39,947 bases of DNA from assembly GCA_030266405.1 (NCBI GenBank), contig JAJDHW010000003.1, forward strand, positions 1 to 39,947. Direction: 5' to 3'. The position numbers and the translations under genes are program-made. Below, piece by piece: positions 8,106 to 16,329 of this stretch. Below the pieces are notes generated by a model. It was not told the DNA's origin. It made no database searches and saw only the letters and a program-made list of their open reading frames with translations. How positions within the stretch are numbered: the stretch's first letter is position 1; each line of letters opens with the position of its first letter. The stretch comes from Methanobrevibacter sp. OttesenSCG-928-I08. Lineage in GTDB: Archaea; Methanobacteriota; Methanobacteria; Methanobacteriales; Methanobacteriaceae.

Positions 8106-11100
8106 TTATTGTGAAATTAGAATTTTCAATAATTATTTCTCCACTATTAAATAAATCTCCACCAATATTATTTTCACCAGGATTATTATAGAAATTAGAA
8201 TCTTTTATTGAGATATCACTTCCTTCATGGTATATAGCTCCACCTTTTTCATTTGCAGTATTGTTTTCAAATTCAGAACCAATTACATTTAATTCTCCTT
8301 CACCTAAGAAAATAGCTCCGCCATCATATGATGCTATGTTTTCATAAAATGTTGAATTTATAATTTCTACATTTCCTGATCCTGCACCAATAGCTCCACC
8401 TTCATTTGCACTATTGTTTTCAAAGTAAGAATTTATAACATTTAAATTTCCATCTTCCATAGCTATTGCTCCACCTAAACTTTCTCCAACAAATGGATTT
8501 TCTGAGGTAGCATTGTTATTAATAAATATGGAATCTTCAACAGTAACTGTTCCAGAGAATAAACCTATTCCAGCACCAACTTCACCAGTATTTTCAGTGA
8601 AATTTGAACTTATAATTTCTACATCTCCAAACCATGAAAAGAATCCTCCACCAAAGTAAGCAAAGTTATTTTCAAATAGGGAATTTGAAATTGATACTTC
8701 AATATCAGTATCTCCATTGATTATGTTCATCATACCTCCAATATCAATAGCTCCACCAACAACTGCACTATTATCTGTGAAATTTGTATTAGCTATTTCT
8801 AAAATTCCAGTACCTTTATAAATTCCTCCACCATATCCATCAAATCCAGGATTACTTAGATTTCCAATAGCAGAATTTTCATCAAATATAGTATTGTCTA
8901 TGGTTAAATCACCTAAGTCATGATAAATTGCTCCACCATTAACTGTAGCTTCATTTCCATGTAAAAAGGAATCTTGAATTTCTAATGTTCCTTCTTCTAT
9001 GTATATTCCTCCACCATTATTTGCTTCATTATGGGTGAAATTAGATTCTTCAATGTAAAGTGTACCATTTTCAGATAAATAAATAGCTCCACCTTTTTCA
9101 GCTTCATTGTGGTAGAATGTTGTATTGTTGATTTGAAGGGTTCCTTCTATAATCCATATTGCTCCACCTTCTACACCTGAATTTAATCTAAAGTCGGAAT
9201 TTACGATTGTGTATTCTCCTCCTTCAATAGCTATTGCTCCACCTAATTCATCACCAGTGTTATTATTGAAATTAGAGTTTTCTATATAAACAATTGCATC
9301 TTCTGTAGCTATTGCTCCACCAGCACCTGCATGATTATCTGTAAAATTAGAATCATAAATTTCTAAATTAATGCTCATACTAGATATTGCTGCTCCTCCT
9401 TCACCATGATTTTTATTGAAGCTTGAGTTTACAACAGTCATATTACCTAACCATCCAAATAATGCTCCTCCGAAATGTTGTGCAGAGTTGTTTTTGAATT
9501 CACTGTTAGAGATATATGCAGAAACATCAATGTTTGTTTCATTTAATAGATCTTCAAAAGTACCTAATGTGATTGCTCCACCTGTTGCAGCATAATTTTC
9601 TGTGAATATAGAATTATCAATGCTTATTGTTCCTTGGTGTTTAAATATAGCTCCACCGTATCCATCTCCGTATCCATATAAATAAGATTCGTTTCCAATA
9701 GCTATATTTTCATCAAATGTTGTACATTCTATAACTAAGTCTCCTAAACCATGATTTATTGCTCCACCATTACTTATAGCTTCATTTCCATGGAAAAATG
9801 AGTCAGTAATTTCTATATCTGCATCATTTTCAACATAAATTCCTCCACCATTATTTGCTTCATTATGGATGAAATTAGAATTATCAATAGTTAAAAATCC
9901 ATCTATTATATAAAATGCTCCACCGTTATCTGCTTCATTATGATAAAAAGTTGCATTGATGAGTTCATAGTCTCCAGCATATACATTTATTGCTCCACCA
10001 TTAGGTGCAATGTTTGATTCAAAATAAGAGTTTTCAACTTTCATTTCTCCATCTTCAATACATATTGCTCCACCATCTTGGATTGCAGAATTATTGTAGA
10101 AATATGAATTATTTATATATATTATTGCATCTTCTGTTGCCATTGCTCCTCCAATTACTGCTGAATTAGATGTGAAATTTGAATTATATATATCTAAGTT
10201 TACACCCATTGTTGTTATTGCAGATCCCATTGTAGCCTTATTCTCATTAAAAATAGAATCAGATATTGTAGCATTTCCTATCCATAAGAAAATTCCTGCT
10301 CCCCAATCACCATTATTATTATCAAATGTACTATTAGTTATAGTTACATCTGCAGTATGATTAGTATCATTTAAAATATCGTCAAATGAACCAACACTTA
10401 TTGATCCTCCAGCTAATGCTTCATTGTTAGTAAATATGCTATCGTCTATAATTAAAGTTCCTTGAACTTTCATTATTGCTCCGCCATATCCATCGTAATA
10501 TGAACCAGTTCCAATTGCTATATTTTCATCAAAAGTTGTTCCACTTATAGTTAAATCACCTAAATCATGATAAATTGCTCCACCAAAGAGTTCTGCTTCA
10601 TTACCATGGAAAAATGAATCACTTATTGATACATTACCTTCTCCCATCCATATTGCACCACCTTCTGTAGCTTCATTATGGATAAAACGAGATTCTTCTA
10701 TTATTAATTCTCCTCCTTCTAGAGCAATAACTCCTCCTTGTAAGTAAGCATTATTTCCTCTAAATCTACTATTTTTAACAGTTATTGTACCAGTTTCACC
10801 ATTAGCTATTGCTCCACCAGCATAATTTGCTGAATTATCTATAAAATCAGAATTTTCTATTTCTAATATTCCACCTTCAACAGCTATTGCTCCACCGCCA
10901 GTAGCGATGTTATCTGAGAAATAACTATCTTTTATTATTGTTGTTCCTCCAATATTGCAGATTGCTCCACCAAAACTAAAGGACATATTTTCCCAATCAA
11001 AGTTAGTTGCACTATTATTTGCTAAAACACAATTTTCGACTGTTAAATTTCCTTCATTATATATAGCTCCACCACTTTCATCTCCTATTTGGTTAACAAA

Positions 11101-11442
11101 ACCATTTATTATTGTAAGATTTCTAAGTGTTAAAGCACCATTATTTGTAATAGTAAATAATCTACTTAAATAAGATCCATCTATTACAATATCGTCACGA
11201 TTATCACTATTTCCAATAATTGTAATTTCTCTATTTATTTCTATATTGCTATTATTTTCACCAGAATATATTCCTGGATTTAAATATATTGTATCATAGT
11301 CTGCTCCATCATTAATAGCCCCAACAATTCCTTCAGTTGTTGTATTATTAATAGTTATTGGATTTTCAGCAGAAGATACATTTAAACTCATAGCTAATAT
11401 TAAAATAATAGCTATTGGTATTAAACTTCTTTTTATATCCAT
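7081..11442 (-). CDS. Giant secreted adhesin-like protein, beta-helix plus Ig-like repeats
   Basis: A 1453-residue surface protein. Residues 1-26 form a Sec signal peptide (KR, hydrophobic core, VSSAEN). Residues about 60-1105 are a right-handed parallel beta-helix made of 'NSxFxxNxAxxGGAI'-type Chlamydia-PMP-like repeats. The last ~340 residues are four Ig/Big_1-like domains of about 85-88 residues (VTFNINGxxYTKxTNSAGIxxLNINLNPGKYI). Large adhesin-like proteins of this design are typical of gut Methanobrevibacter and are thought to bind host, bacterial or cell-wall ligands. There is no C-terminal membrane anchor, so attachment is probably through the Ig-like domains to pseudomurein; that is inference. 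SD GGAGG precedes the ATG. Confidence 0.9.
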   Translation of the reverse strand: MDIKRSLIPIAIILILAMSLNVSSAENPITINNTTTEGIVGAINDGADYDTIYLNPGIYSGENNSNIEINREITIIGNSDNRDDIVIDGSYLSRLFTITNNGALTLRNLTIINGFVNQIGDESGGAIYNEGNLTVENCVLANNSATNFDWENMSFSFGGAICNIGGTTIIKDSYFSDNIATGGGAIAVEGGILEIENSDFIDNSANYAGGAIANGETGTITVKNSRFRGNNAYLQGGVIALEGGELIIEESRFIHNEATEGGAIWMGEGNVSISDSFFHGNEAELFGGAIYHDLGDLTISGTTFDENIAIGTGSYYDGYGGAIMKVQGTLIIDDSIFTNNEALAGGSISVGSFDDILNDTNHTADVTITNSTFDNNNGDWGAGIFLWIGNATISDSIFNENKATMGSAITTMGVNLDIYNSNFTSNSAVIGGAMATEDAIIYINNSYFYNNSAIQDGGAICIEDGEMKVENSYFESNIAPNGGAINVYAGDYELINATFYHNEADNGGAFYIIDGFLTIDNSNFIHNEANNGGGIYVENDADIEITDSFFHGNEAISNGGAINHGLGDLVIECTTFDENIAIGNESYLYGYGDGYGGAIFKHQGTISIDNSIFTENYAATGGAITLGTFEDLLNETNIDVSAYISNSEFKNNSAQHFGGALFGWLGNMTVVNSSFNKNHGEGGAAISSMSINLEIYDSNFTDNHAGAGGAIATEDAIVYIENSNFNNNTGDELGGAIAIEGGEYTIVNSDFRLNSGVEGGAIWIIEGTLQINNTTFYHNEAEKGGAIYLSENGTLYIEESNFTHNEANNGGGIYIEEGTLEIQDSFLHGNEATVNGGAIYHDLGDLTIDNTIFDENSAIGNLSNPGFDGYGGGIYKGTGILEIANTNFTDNSAVVGGAIDIGGMMNIINGDTDIEVSISNSLFENNFAYFGGGFFSWFGDVEIISSNFTENTGEVGAGIGLFSGTVTVEDSIFINNNATSENPFVGESLGGAIAMEDGNLNVINSYFENNSANEGGAIGAGSGNVEIINSTFYENIASYDGGAIFLGEGELNVIGSEFENNTANEKGGAIYHEGSDISIKDSNFYNNPGENNIGGDLFNSGEIIIENSNFTINYAILGKDITLYYKNGTQYVIVLKHIDGRVIANAPINLILNGVKRTATTDENGEVSVNINYNPGIYEVSATYESPEGNLTVTNNIEVFSTIEGEDLVKHHLNDTQYQITVLDGKGNIVANQEVTFNINGIIYTKNTNSAGIVTLNINLNPGKYIVTVTNLKDGLQWSNNIVVLSTLNATDITKHYRNDTPYEVIVLDEEGNPSANRKVTFNINGEMYTKITNSAGIAKLNINLNPGKYIITATLDTGLSISNNIVVLETLKGSDLNKTFNESKAYEVKVLDRQGNPLEGETVEININGVMYYKASDSNGIAKLDINLIPDSYIATATWNGYSTSNIVNVFE
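8180..10683 (-). repeat. Three tandem ~275-codon super-repeats inside the adhesin
   Basis: The motif F(I/T)HNEA..GG..DSF(F/L)HGNEA..GGAI(Y/N)H(D/G)LGDL starts near residues 254, 525 and 803. The matching DNA word CATTATGG(A/G)T lies at 10674, 9861 and 9027, giving steps of 813 and 834 nt, both whole codons. Each unit repeats the same order: DGYGG loop, a longer DTN-type insertion, an LGNxT/WxGDVE strand, then AIATEDA-type turns. The beta-helix thus grew by duplication of a large block, not only of single coils. The third unit's end near 8180 is approximate. Confidence 0.7.
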
Positions 11443-11562
11443 TTTAGTCCTCCAAATTAATAGACAAACTTTTTTTAAATTATAAAAAATTTTTAAATTA
11501 AATTTTCATGAATTTATATAATTAATTCAAAATTCTCATGGCAGAGAAAATATATATTTAAA

Positions 11563-11580
11563 ATTAAGGCTTGCCTAAAT
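11563..11580. promoter_or_regulatory. DtxR/MntR-like operator, imperfect palindrome
   Basis: AATTAAGGCTTGCCTAAAT-like sequence: on the minus strand it reads ATTTAGGCAAGCCTTAAT. The arms pair except at one position on each side of AGGC..GCCT and the central TT. It abuts the TATA-like tract 11550-11562 of the adhesin gene. DtxR-family metal regulators bind TTAGGC/GCCTAA half-sites; assignment here is by resemblance. Confidence 0.5.
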
Positions 11581-11605
11581 ATATTATTGGGGATTATTAT
11601 ATATA

Positions 11606-11625
11606 AATTTAGGTATACCTAAATT
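11606..11625. promoter_or_regulatory. DtxR/MntR-like operator, perfect 20-nt palindrome
   Basis: AATTTAGGTATACCTAAATT is a perfect palindrome. It contains the TTTAGGTATACCTAAA arrangement expected for a DtxR/IdeR/MntR-type dimer site. Its centre is 44 bp (about four helical turns) from the centre of the neighbouring palindrome. Both lie 120-185 bp upstream of the adhesin start and about 290-345 bp from the rightward gene. Confidence 0.55.
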
Positions 11626-11907
11626 CAATTTAAATTAATTATCTTTTTTTAATGAATCTTATTAGAGAAAATAAAATTAAATAATAAATTTACATTAAAT
11701 TTTTTAATCAGGGATTGATTATTGATATAATAAAGAATTCTTATATAAAATTTCTATTTATACTAAATTAAACATTTTAAATATTATAAAAATTAGTTTT
11801 AATAGTGCTTTTTTAAAAAAAAATATTCCTATTTTATAGTACATTTAAATATTATTAATTTGATATAAGTTATAAAGATTATTTTATTATTTAATGGAGG
11901 AATAGTA

Positions 11908-12180
11908 TTGGATAGTGTTATTAAAGTTACAAGTATTCATATAATTTTTGCTTTAATTGCTTCAGTTTTATCAGCAGGTTTATCATTAGGTTGGTTTGGA
12001 TTTAAAAATGATATATTTGCAGGAGTTATTGCTTTAGTATTAATATATATTGCAGGTCAAATCTGTCAAAAATTGTATAAAGATGATATTAAAGGATTTT
12101 CTGCATGGTTATGGGACGGAATAGCTCCTTTTGTATTTGCATGGTTTATAGTTTATACTCTTTTATTTAACTATTTATAA
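11908..12180 (+). CDS. Small conserved-looking membrane protein, three helices
   Basis: A 90-residue protein with hydrophobic segments at about residues 7-28, 36-55 and 70-88, short loops, and the charged stretch QKLYKDDIKG before the last helix. Aromatic residues (WFGF, WLWDG, FAWF) flank the helices. It resembles the small uncharacterised membrane proteins found across Methanobacteriales, but I do not recognise a named function. The start is TTG, with a strong GGAGG SD 7 nt upstream. It is monocistronic and converges on the DUF2070 gene. Confidence 0.75.
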   Translation: MDSVIKVTSIHIIFALIASVLSAGLSLGWFGFKNDIFAGVIALVLIYIAGQICQKLYKDDIKGFSAWLWDGIAPFVFAWFIVYTLLFNYL

Positions 12181-12218
12181 CCTTCTTTTTTTCTTTTTAA
12201 TTTAAAATAAAATTTTTT

Positions 12219-14030
12219 CTAATAAAATATCCACATTATTGTAATTAAAATAGCTACAATAAACAAAACTGGAGCTACAATTTTACTTACAGCTACTATT
12301 GAACTTATTGTTGAGATTAATTCTGTTGAATTATTTGGTCCAAATGTTATAAGATTCATACGTTTAGTAGCAGTTCCAACTTCAACTTCTTCTAAATCAT
12401 CAATAGCTATTTTTATTGTTTTTCTAATATATTCAATAATCTCTGGTCGTTTTTCTATTCCGATAGGATTATATCCTCGTGATAATGTATTTACTGAATG
12501 TGTATCAGTTGTCATAACTTCTATTTCATCTATTTCTAAATCACTAACAGCTTCAGCAATTTCTTTTCTAAACCCTATTTCCATATTATTTGAATCAAAA
12601 AGTACATATGCAGTTCTTTGAGAATTAACTTCTACAATCATTGTTTTTATTCCACTATCTCCAACACCAGAAGTTTTATCTAATGTATCCATTAAATCTT
12701 CACAACATCCAACTTTTATAGTAGATTCTTCTTTAGGAGGGCATTCAATTTTATTAATTGCATCTATACATTCAAATACTTCAGGATTTCCAGGTAAAAC
12801 TTGTCCACTTTCTTCTGAGAAGGAATTATGACAATCAACAATCACTGAATCTTTAACATTACAGATTTTTTGACTTTCTGCCATCATTGTTAATCCTACA
12901 CTAAATTCAATATCATCACTACCATATGGTGCAAAAGTACTTAAAACAACCATTCCTTCATTAAAAAATTGAACTCCTACATTAGCCTTTTTATCATTAT
13001 ATCTAGTAAATTTACTAGCTATTGAAGAATATTCTACAGTATCTAAACTTTCTCTAATGGCTGATTCTATTTTATCTATTTCTTTAGTTGAAACAGGATT
13101 TAAATCATGTGTTGATGGGCCATGAGCTACCATTGTAAAATTATCAAATTTATCTGCAAGAATTGTTGGCATATTTGATCCCCCAATATCTCCTAAAGGA
13201 CCAGGATGCACACAAGGACTTATAAATAATGCTTTTATTCCTTTTTTTGTTTTAAAACTTACAAAAGTAACAAGGGTTTCAACACTTTCTCCCATATTTT
13301 CAAATAATCCTTCAAGAGAGCTGGATCCTTCATTCATATGAGCTATAAATAAACTTAATAAATCAAGTACTCCTATTCCTAAGTTTTTCTTCATCGGAGA
13401 TTCAACTACTGTAATAAATGAATATATAAAAAGAGCAAATATTATACTTCCAATTAAAGCTTTTAAAAATAATGAAAATACTCCAAGTTCTGTTGTTACT
13501 CCAAGATTTGAAAAGAATGATACAATTACAAACATTGTTAATATGAGGATTGGTTGAATAGCTCCAATAATAACTGATTTTGAAAAGCCTATTGATGAAG
13601 TACTCCATAATACTGTAATATTAAATGCAAAACTTAAGATACAACCAAATATTATACTGTTTAATAATAAATCCATATTAAAAATAGTTGAAACTATTCC
13701 TCCAATAATTACAATTGCACATACTGCAATCATAGATATGAATGATAGAAACATTGAATGTTTTGTTTTTAAATTAATTCCATGTAATGTACTTACTCCA
13801 TGTTGGTTCATTCCACCACTCATTATTGAACTAAGTCCAAATATACAAAATCCAAATGTTCCACCATATATTATTTTTTCTAGAATTCCCATTCCATCCA
13901 TTGGATTGATTAAAAAATACACGCTTCCAGTTAAAAAACTTATAATAATTATATTGACTATACTGATTTTAGTCTTAGGTAAAGTTGTTATATATTTTGA
14001 TAATCCTGCAACACTACTCATACTTGACAT
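12219..14030 (-). CDS. DUF2070 family membrane protein
   Basis: A 603-residue archaeal protein with about six or seven transmembrane helices in the first ~215 residues, a large soluble domain, and a final transmembrane helix (VLFIVAILITIMWIFY). The soluble part has SPCVHPGPLGDIGGSNMP at about 270-287, VAHGPSTHDLNP, VDCHNSFSE and TTDTHSVN. These His/Asp/Cys-rich motifs suggest a metal-dependent phosphoesterase-like site, but no function is established for DUF2070. I use the ATG at 14030 (SD GAGGAT just upstream) instead of the longer ATG at 14042. It is divergent from the fumarase gene. Confidence 0.85.
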   Translation of the reverse strand: MSSMSSVAGLSKYITTLPKTKISIVNIIIISFLTGSVYFLINPMDGMGILEKIIYGGTFGFCIFGLSSIMSGGMNQHGVSTLHGINLKTKHSMFLSFISMIAVCAIVIIGGIVSTIFNMDLLLNSIIFGCILSFAFNITVLWSTSSIGFSKSVIIGAIQPILILTMFVIVSFFSNLGVTTELGVFSLFLKALIGSIIFALFIYSFITVVESPMKKNLGIGVLDLLSLFIAHMNEGSSSLEGLFENMGESVETLVTFVSFKTKKGIKALFISPCVHPGPLGDIGGSNMPTILADKFDNFTMVAHGPSTHDLNPVSTKEIDKIESAIRESLDTVEYSSIASKFTRYNDKKANVGVQFFNEGMVVLSTFAPYGSDDIEFSVGLTMMAESQKICNVKDSVIVDCHNSFSEESGQVLPGNPEVFECIDAINKIECPPKEESTIKVGCCEDLMDTLDKTSGVGDSGIKTMIVEVNSQRTAYVLFDSNNMEIGFRKEIAEAVSDLEIDEIEVMTTDTHSVNTLSRGYNPIGIEKRPEIIEYIRKTIKIAIDDLEEVEVGTATKRMNLITFGPNNSTELISTISSIVAVSKIVAPVLFIVAILITIMWIFY

Positions 14031-14086
14031 ATTTATCCTCATTAGGAATTTTTAATTTCATCTACACTAAATTTATTTAATCAAAC

Positions 14087-14098
14087 ATTATATATAAT
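14087..14098. promoter_or_regulatory. Palindromic TATA element between DUF2070 and fumarase beta
   Basis: ATTATATATAAT is a perfect 12-nt palindrome. Rightward it would start transcription near 14118, 11 nt before the fumarase ATG and including its SD. Leftward it would start near 14067, 37 nt before the DUF2070 ATG. It may serve both directions. Confidence 0.45.
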
Positions 14099-14128
14099 TA
14101 TACATTAATAATTATTTAAGGTGAATCA

Positions 14129-14659
14129 ATGAAAAATTTAGATGTTCCTATTGAGAGTTTTAATATTAGTGATTTAAAAATAGGAGATGTAGTTACTTTA
14201 TCAGGAAATGTTTTAACTGCAAGAGATCAAGCTCATAAAAAAATTTTAGAAGAAGGTTCTCCCTATGATTTAAAAGGAGCAGCTATTTTCCATGCAGGAC
14301 CTATTATAAAAAATACTGGTTCAAAAAATGATCCTGATTATAAAATGATAGCTATTGGCCCAACTACTTCTATGAGGATGAATCCATATCAATCAGATGT
14401 AATTGATATGGGTGTAAAAATCGTAATAGGTAAAGGTGGAATGGATGAATCAGTTAAAGAAGCATTAATAAAAAATAATGCAGTTTATTTAGTAGCTACT
14501 GGTGGTTGTGCTGCTTTATATGTCGATGCTATAAAAGACATTGAAAGTGTTGAATGGTTAGATTTAGGCATTCCTGAAGCTATTTGGAATCTTAAAGTTG
14601 AATCATTCGGACCTTTAATTGTAGCTATGGACTCTCATGGAAATAGTCTTTTTAAATAA
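14129..14659 (+). CDS. fumB: Fumarate hydratase class I, beta subunit
   Basis: A 176-residue subunit of the two-part, Fe-S fumarase/tartrate dehydratase family. It corresponds to the C-terminal swivelling domain of class I fumarases, which closes over the [4Fe-4S] site on the alpha subunit. Signatures: KGAAIFHAGPI (about 50-60), GPTTSMRMNPYQ (about 77-88), IGKGGM, and the ATGGCAALY segment. In methanogens fumarase works in the reductive branch oxaloacetate-malate-fumarate-succinate. The alpha subunit is not in this window. SD AAGGTGA precedes the ATG. Confidence 0.9.
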   Translation: MKNLDVPIESFNISDLKIGDVVTLSGNVLTARDQAHKKILEEGSPYDLKGAAIFHAGPIIKNTGSKNDPDYKMIAIGPTTSMRMNPYQSDVIDMGVKIVIGKGGMDESVKEALIKNNAVYLVATGGCAALYVDAIKDIESVEWLDLGIPEAIWNLKVESFGPLIVAMDSHGNSLFK

Positions 14660-14699
14660 CATTTAATCTAAATATAAGTATTAAGTTTAAGAAGTAATC

Positions 14700-14732
14700 T
14701 TTATATATGGTTTTTAAGGATATCTTTATATA
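14700..14732 (+). promoter_or_regulatory. Two identical TATA boxes 25 bp apart
   Basis: TTTATATA occurs at 14700-14707 and again at 14725-14732, each within ATCTTTATATA. Both match the consensus perfectly. The second gives a start near 14757 and a leader of about 45 nt for the 108-aa gene. The first would start transcription at about the second box. Confidence 0.55.
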
Positions 14733-14801
14733 GATTAAAATTTAATTTTTTATAAATTACTATAAAAAAAATAATAATTTTTCATTCATGGTTGTGTTAA
14801 T

Positions 14802-15128
14802 ATGGCAGGAAACTTAGATGAAGTCGCAGAAAAAAAGCTAAAATCCCGTATTAGAAAATTTAAAAAAGTTGTTAAAGATGACGACGAAAAAATGAAGTTC
14901 TTTGATCAGTTAGGAGCATCTGTTGAAATATTTTTACCTACAAAAAATCCAGAAGAACAAGGTGATAGTATTATTTTTTATACTACTGCTGAAGGAAGTA
15001 TTGTAGATGCAGAATATTCTTATAATGAAGGGGAAGAAGATTTTGTTTCCCTACCTATAGCTGATAAAGATCTTAAAGTTATTGTTGAAGCATTTGAGAA
15101 AGATTTTAATCTGAAATTTACAGAATAA
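14802..15128 (+). CDS. Unknown 108-residue acidic cytosolic protein
   Basis: I do not recognise this protein. It has no signal peptide or membrane segment. Residues about 1-35 are highly charged and helical (KKLKSRIRKFKKVVKDDDEK). The rest alternates strands and helices: ASVEIFLPT, SIIFYTTAEGSIVDAEY, DLKVIVEAFEKDFNLKF. Overall it is Asp/Glu-rich, without Cys or His clusters. The ATG follows a weak GTTGTG-type SD, but two consensus TATA boxes lie upstream, suggesting good expression. It is followed 27 nt later by the PLP enzyme gene, perhaps in the same transcript. Confidence 0.72.
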   Translation: MAGNLDEVAEKKLKSRIRKFKKVVKDDDEKMKFFDQLGASVEIFLPTKNPEEQGDSIIFYTTAEGSIVDAEYSYNEGEEDFVSLPIADKDLKVIVEAFEKDFNLKFTE

Positions 15129-15155
15129 TTTTTTTTATTTTTTCATGATGGTATA

Positions 15156-16319
15156 ATGATAGTAGATAACTCTTTAGATGAACTTAAAAAAAGAGAAAAT
15201 GCACTAACTATCATTAAACATTTTATTTTTAATAAGAATAGAAATGCCTTATTTGATTTAACAGGTCTTTCTGGAGGATTTATTGCAACAGATCAGGAAA
15301 TAAATCTTTTAGAAACTTATATTGGTCCTGCTGTTTTTGAAGAGGAAATCCAAAAATATGGTAAAATCCATTTATGTGGTGAAAAGATTTTACCAGTTAA
15401 TAGGACTAGTTCTGGAATTCTTGCAACTATTTTAGCATTAGTTGAAGAAGATTCCAATGTTATTCATTTTTTACCTGAATTTCCAGCTCATCCATCAATC
15501 ATTAGAGCTTGTAATTTAGTTAATGCTAATTATTTTGAATTTGATAATATAAACAAGTTCCATATATTAGAAAATACAAGTTTGATTATTATTACAGGTT
15601 CTACTATGGATCATAAAATATTAGATGAAAACTTATTTAAAGAGGTTATAAGTCAAGCTAAAAACCATAATATTCCTGTTTTTGTTGATGATGCATCTGG
15701 AGCTCGTCTTAGAACAACTATTTTTAATCAAGAAAAAGCATTTGATTTAGGTGCAGATTTAGTTATAACTAGTACAGATAAACTTATGAATGGCCCTAGA
15801 GGAGGATTAATGACTGGAACTAAAGATTTGATTGATATGGTTAAGGTTAAAGCTAATCAATTTGGTCTTGAAGCTCAACCACCAATTATTCTAGCTATGT
15901 TAAATGCTTTAAAAGAATATGATGGTGAAGATTTAATAAATGCCTTTTCTAAAAAAGAAGATTTTATAAAATTACTTGAAACTAAATTTACCAACTTTCA
16001 AAAAACTCCAACTGGAGTTATGATATCTGTTGAAGGTTTATATAATGAAGTAAAAAGAAACAATACTAATATAAGTGTTTCTAAAAAAGATTTATCATTT
16101 ATTTATTCAATGATATTACTTAAAAATGAAGGAATAATTACTATACCTGCAGTATCTATGCCTGGAGCATCGGCAACTATTCGTTTTGATTTATCTACTA
16201 ATGATGGAAAAAAATTAGATTTAGAAGTTTTATTTAATAAAATAATCAATTCATTTAATGAATTATTAAATGTAGTTGATAATGAAGAAAAATGTAAAGA
16301 AATAGTATTTAATAATTAA
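15156..16319 (+). CDS. PLP-dependent enzyme, MJ0158 (SelA-like) family
   Basis: A 387-residue fold-type I pyridoxal-phosphate protein of the archaeal MJ0158 family, related to bacterial selenocysteine synthase SelA. The family start (LDELKKRENALTIIKHF), the VNRTSSGILATI phosphate-binding turn at about 81-92, VFVDDASGAR around 175-184, and TSTDKLMNGPRGG with the presumed PLP lysine K209 are all present. Archaeal homologues lack Sec-synthase activity in tests I know of, because archaea use SepSecS. The true substrate is unknown. It converges with birA. Confidence 0.83.
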   Translation: MIVDNSLDELKKRENALTIIKHFIFNKNRNALFDLTGLSGGFIATDQEINLLETYIGPAVFEEEIQKYGKIHLCGEKILPVNRTSSGILATILALVEEDSNVIHFLPEFPAHPSIIRACNLVNANYFEFDNINKFHILENTSLIIITGSTMDHKILDENLFKEVISQAKNHNIPVFVDDASGARLRTTIFNQEKAFDLGADLVITSTDKLMNGPRGGLMTGTKDLIDMVKVKANQFGLEAQPPIILAMLNALKEYDGEDLINAFSKKEDFIKLLETKFTNFQKTPTGVMISVEGLYNEVKRNNTNISVSKKDLSFIYSMILLKNEGIITIPAVSMPGASATIRFDLSTNDGKKLDLEVLFNKIINSFNELLNVVDNEEKCKEIVFNN

Positions 16320-16329
16320 TTACTATATC

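Larger units (their letters stand above)
11443..11907. other. 465-bp non-coding region between adhesin and small membrane protein
   Basis: No gene, tRNA or CRISPR is visible. It holds two DtxR-like palindromes (11563-11580, 11606-11625), TATA-like tracts for the leftward adhesin (about 11512-11525 and 11550-11562), A/T tracts from 11640 to 11880 that probably include the promoter of the rightward gene, and the SD GGAGG at 11896-11900. Confidence 0.6.

Noticed and set aside
8180-10683. Regular repeats that might suggest a CRISPR array
   Set aside because: They are in-frame coding repeats of a beta-helix adhesin, diverged and without unique spacers of constant length.
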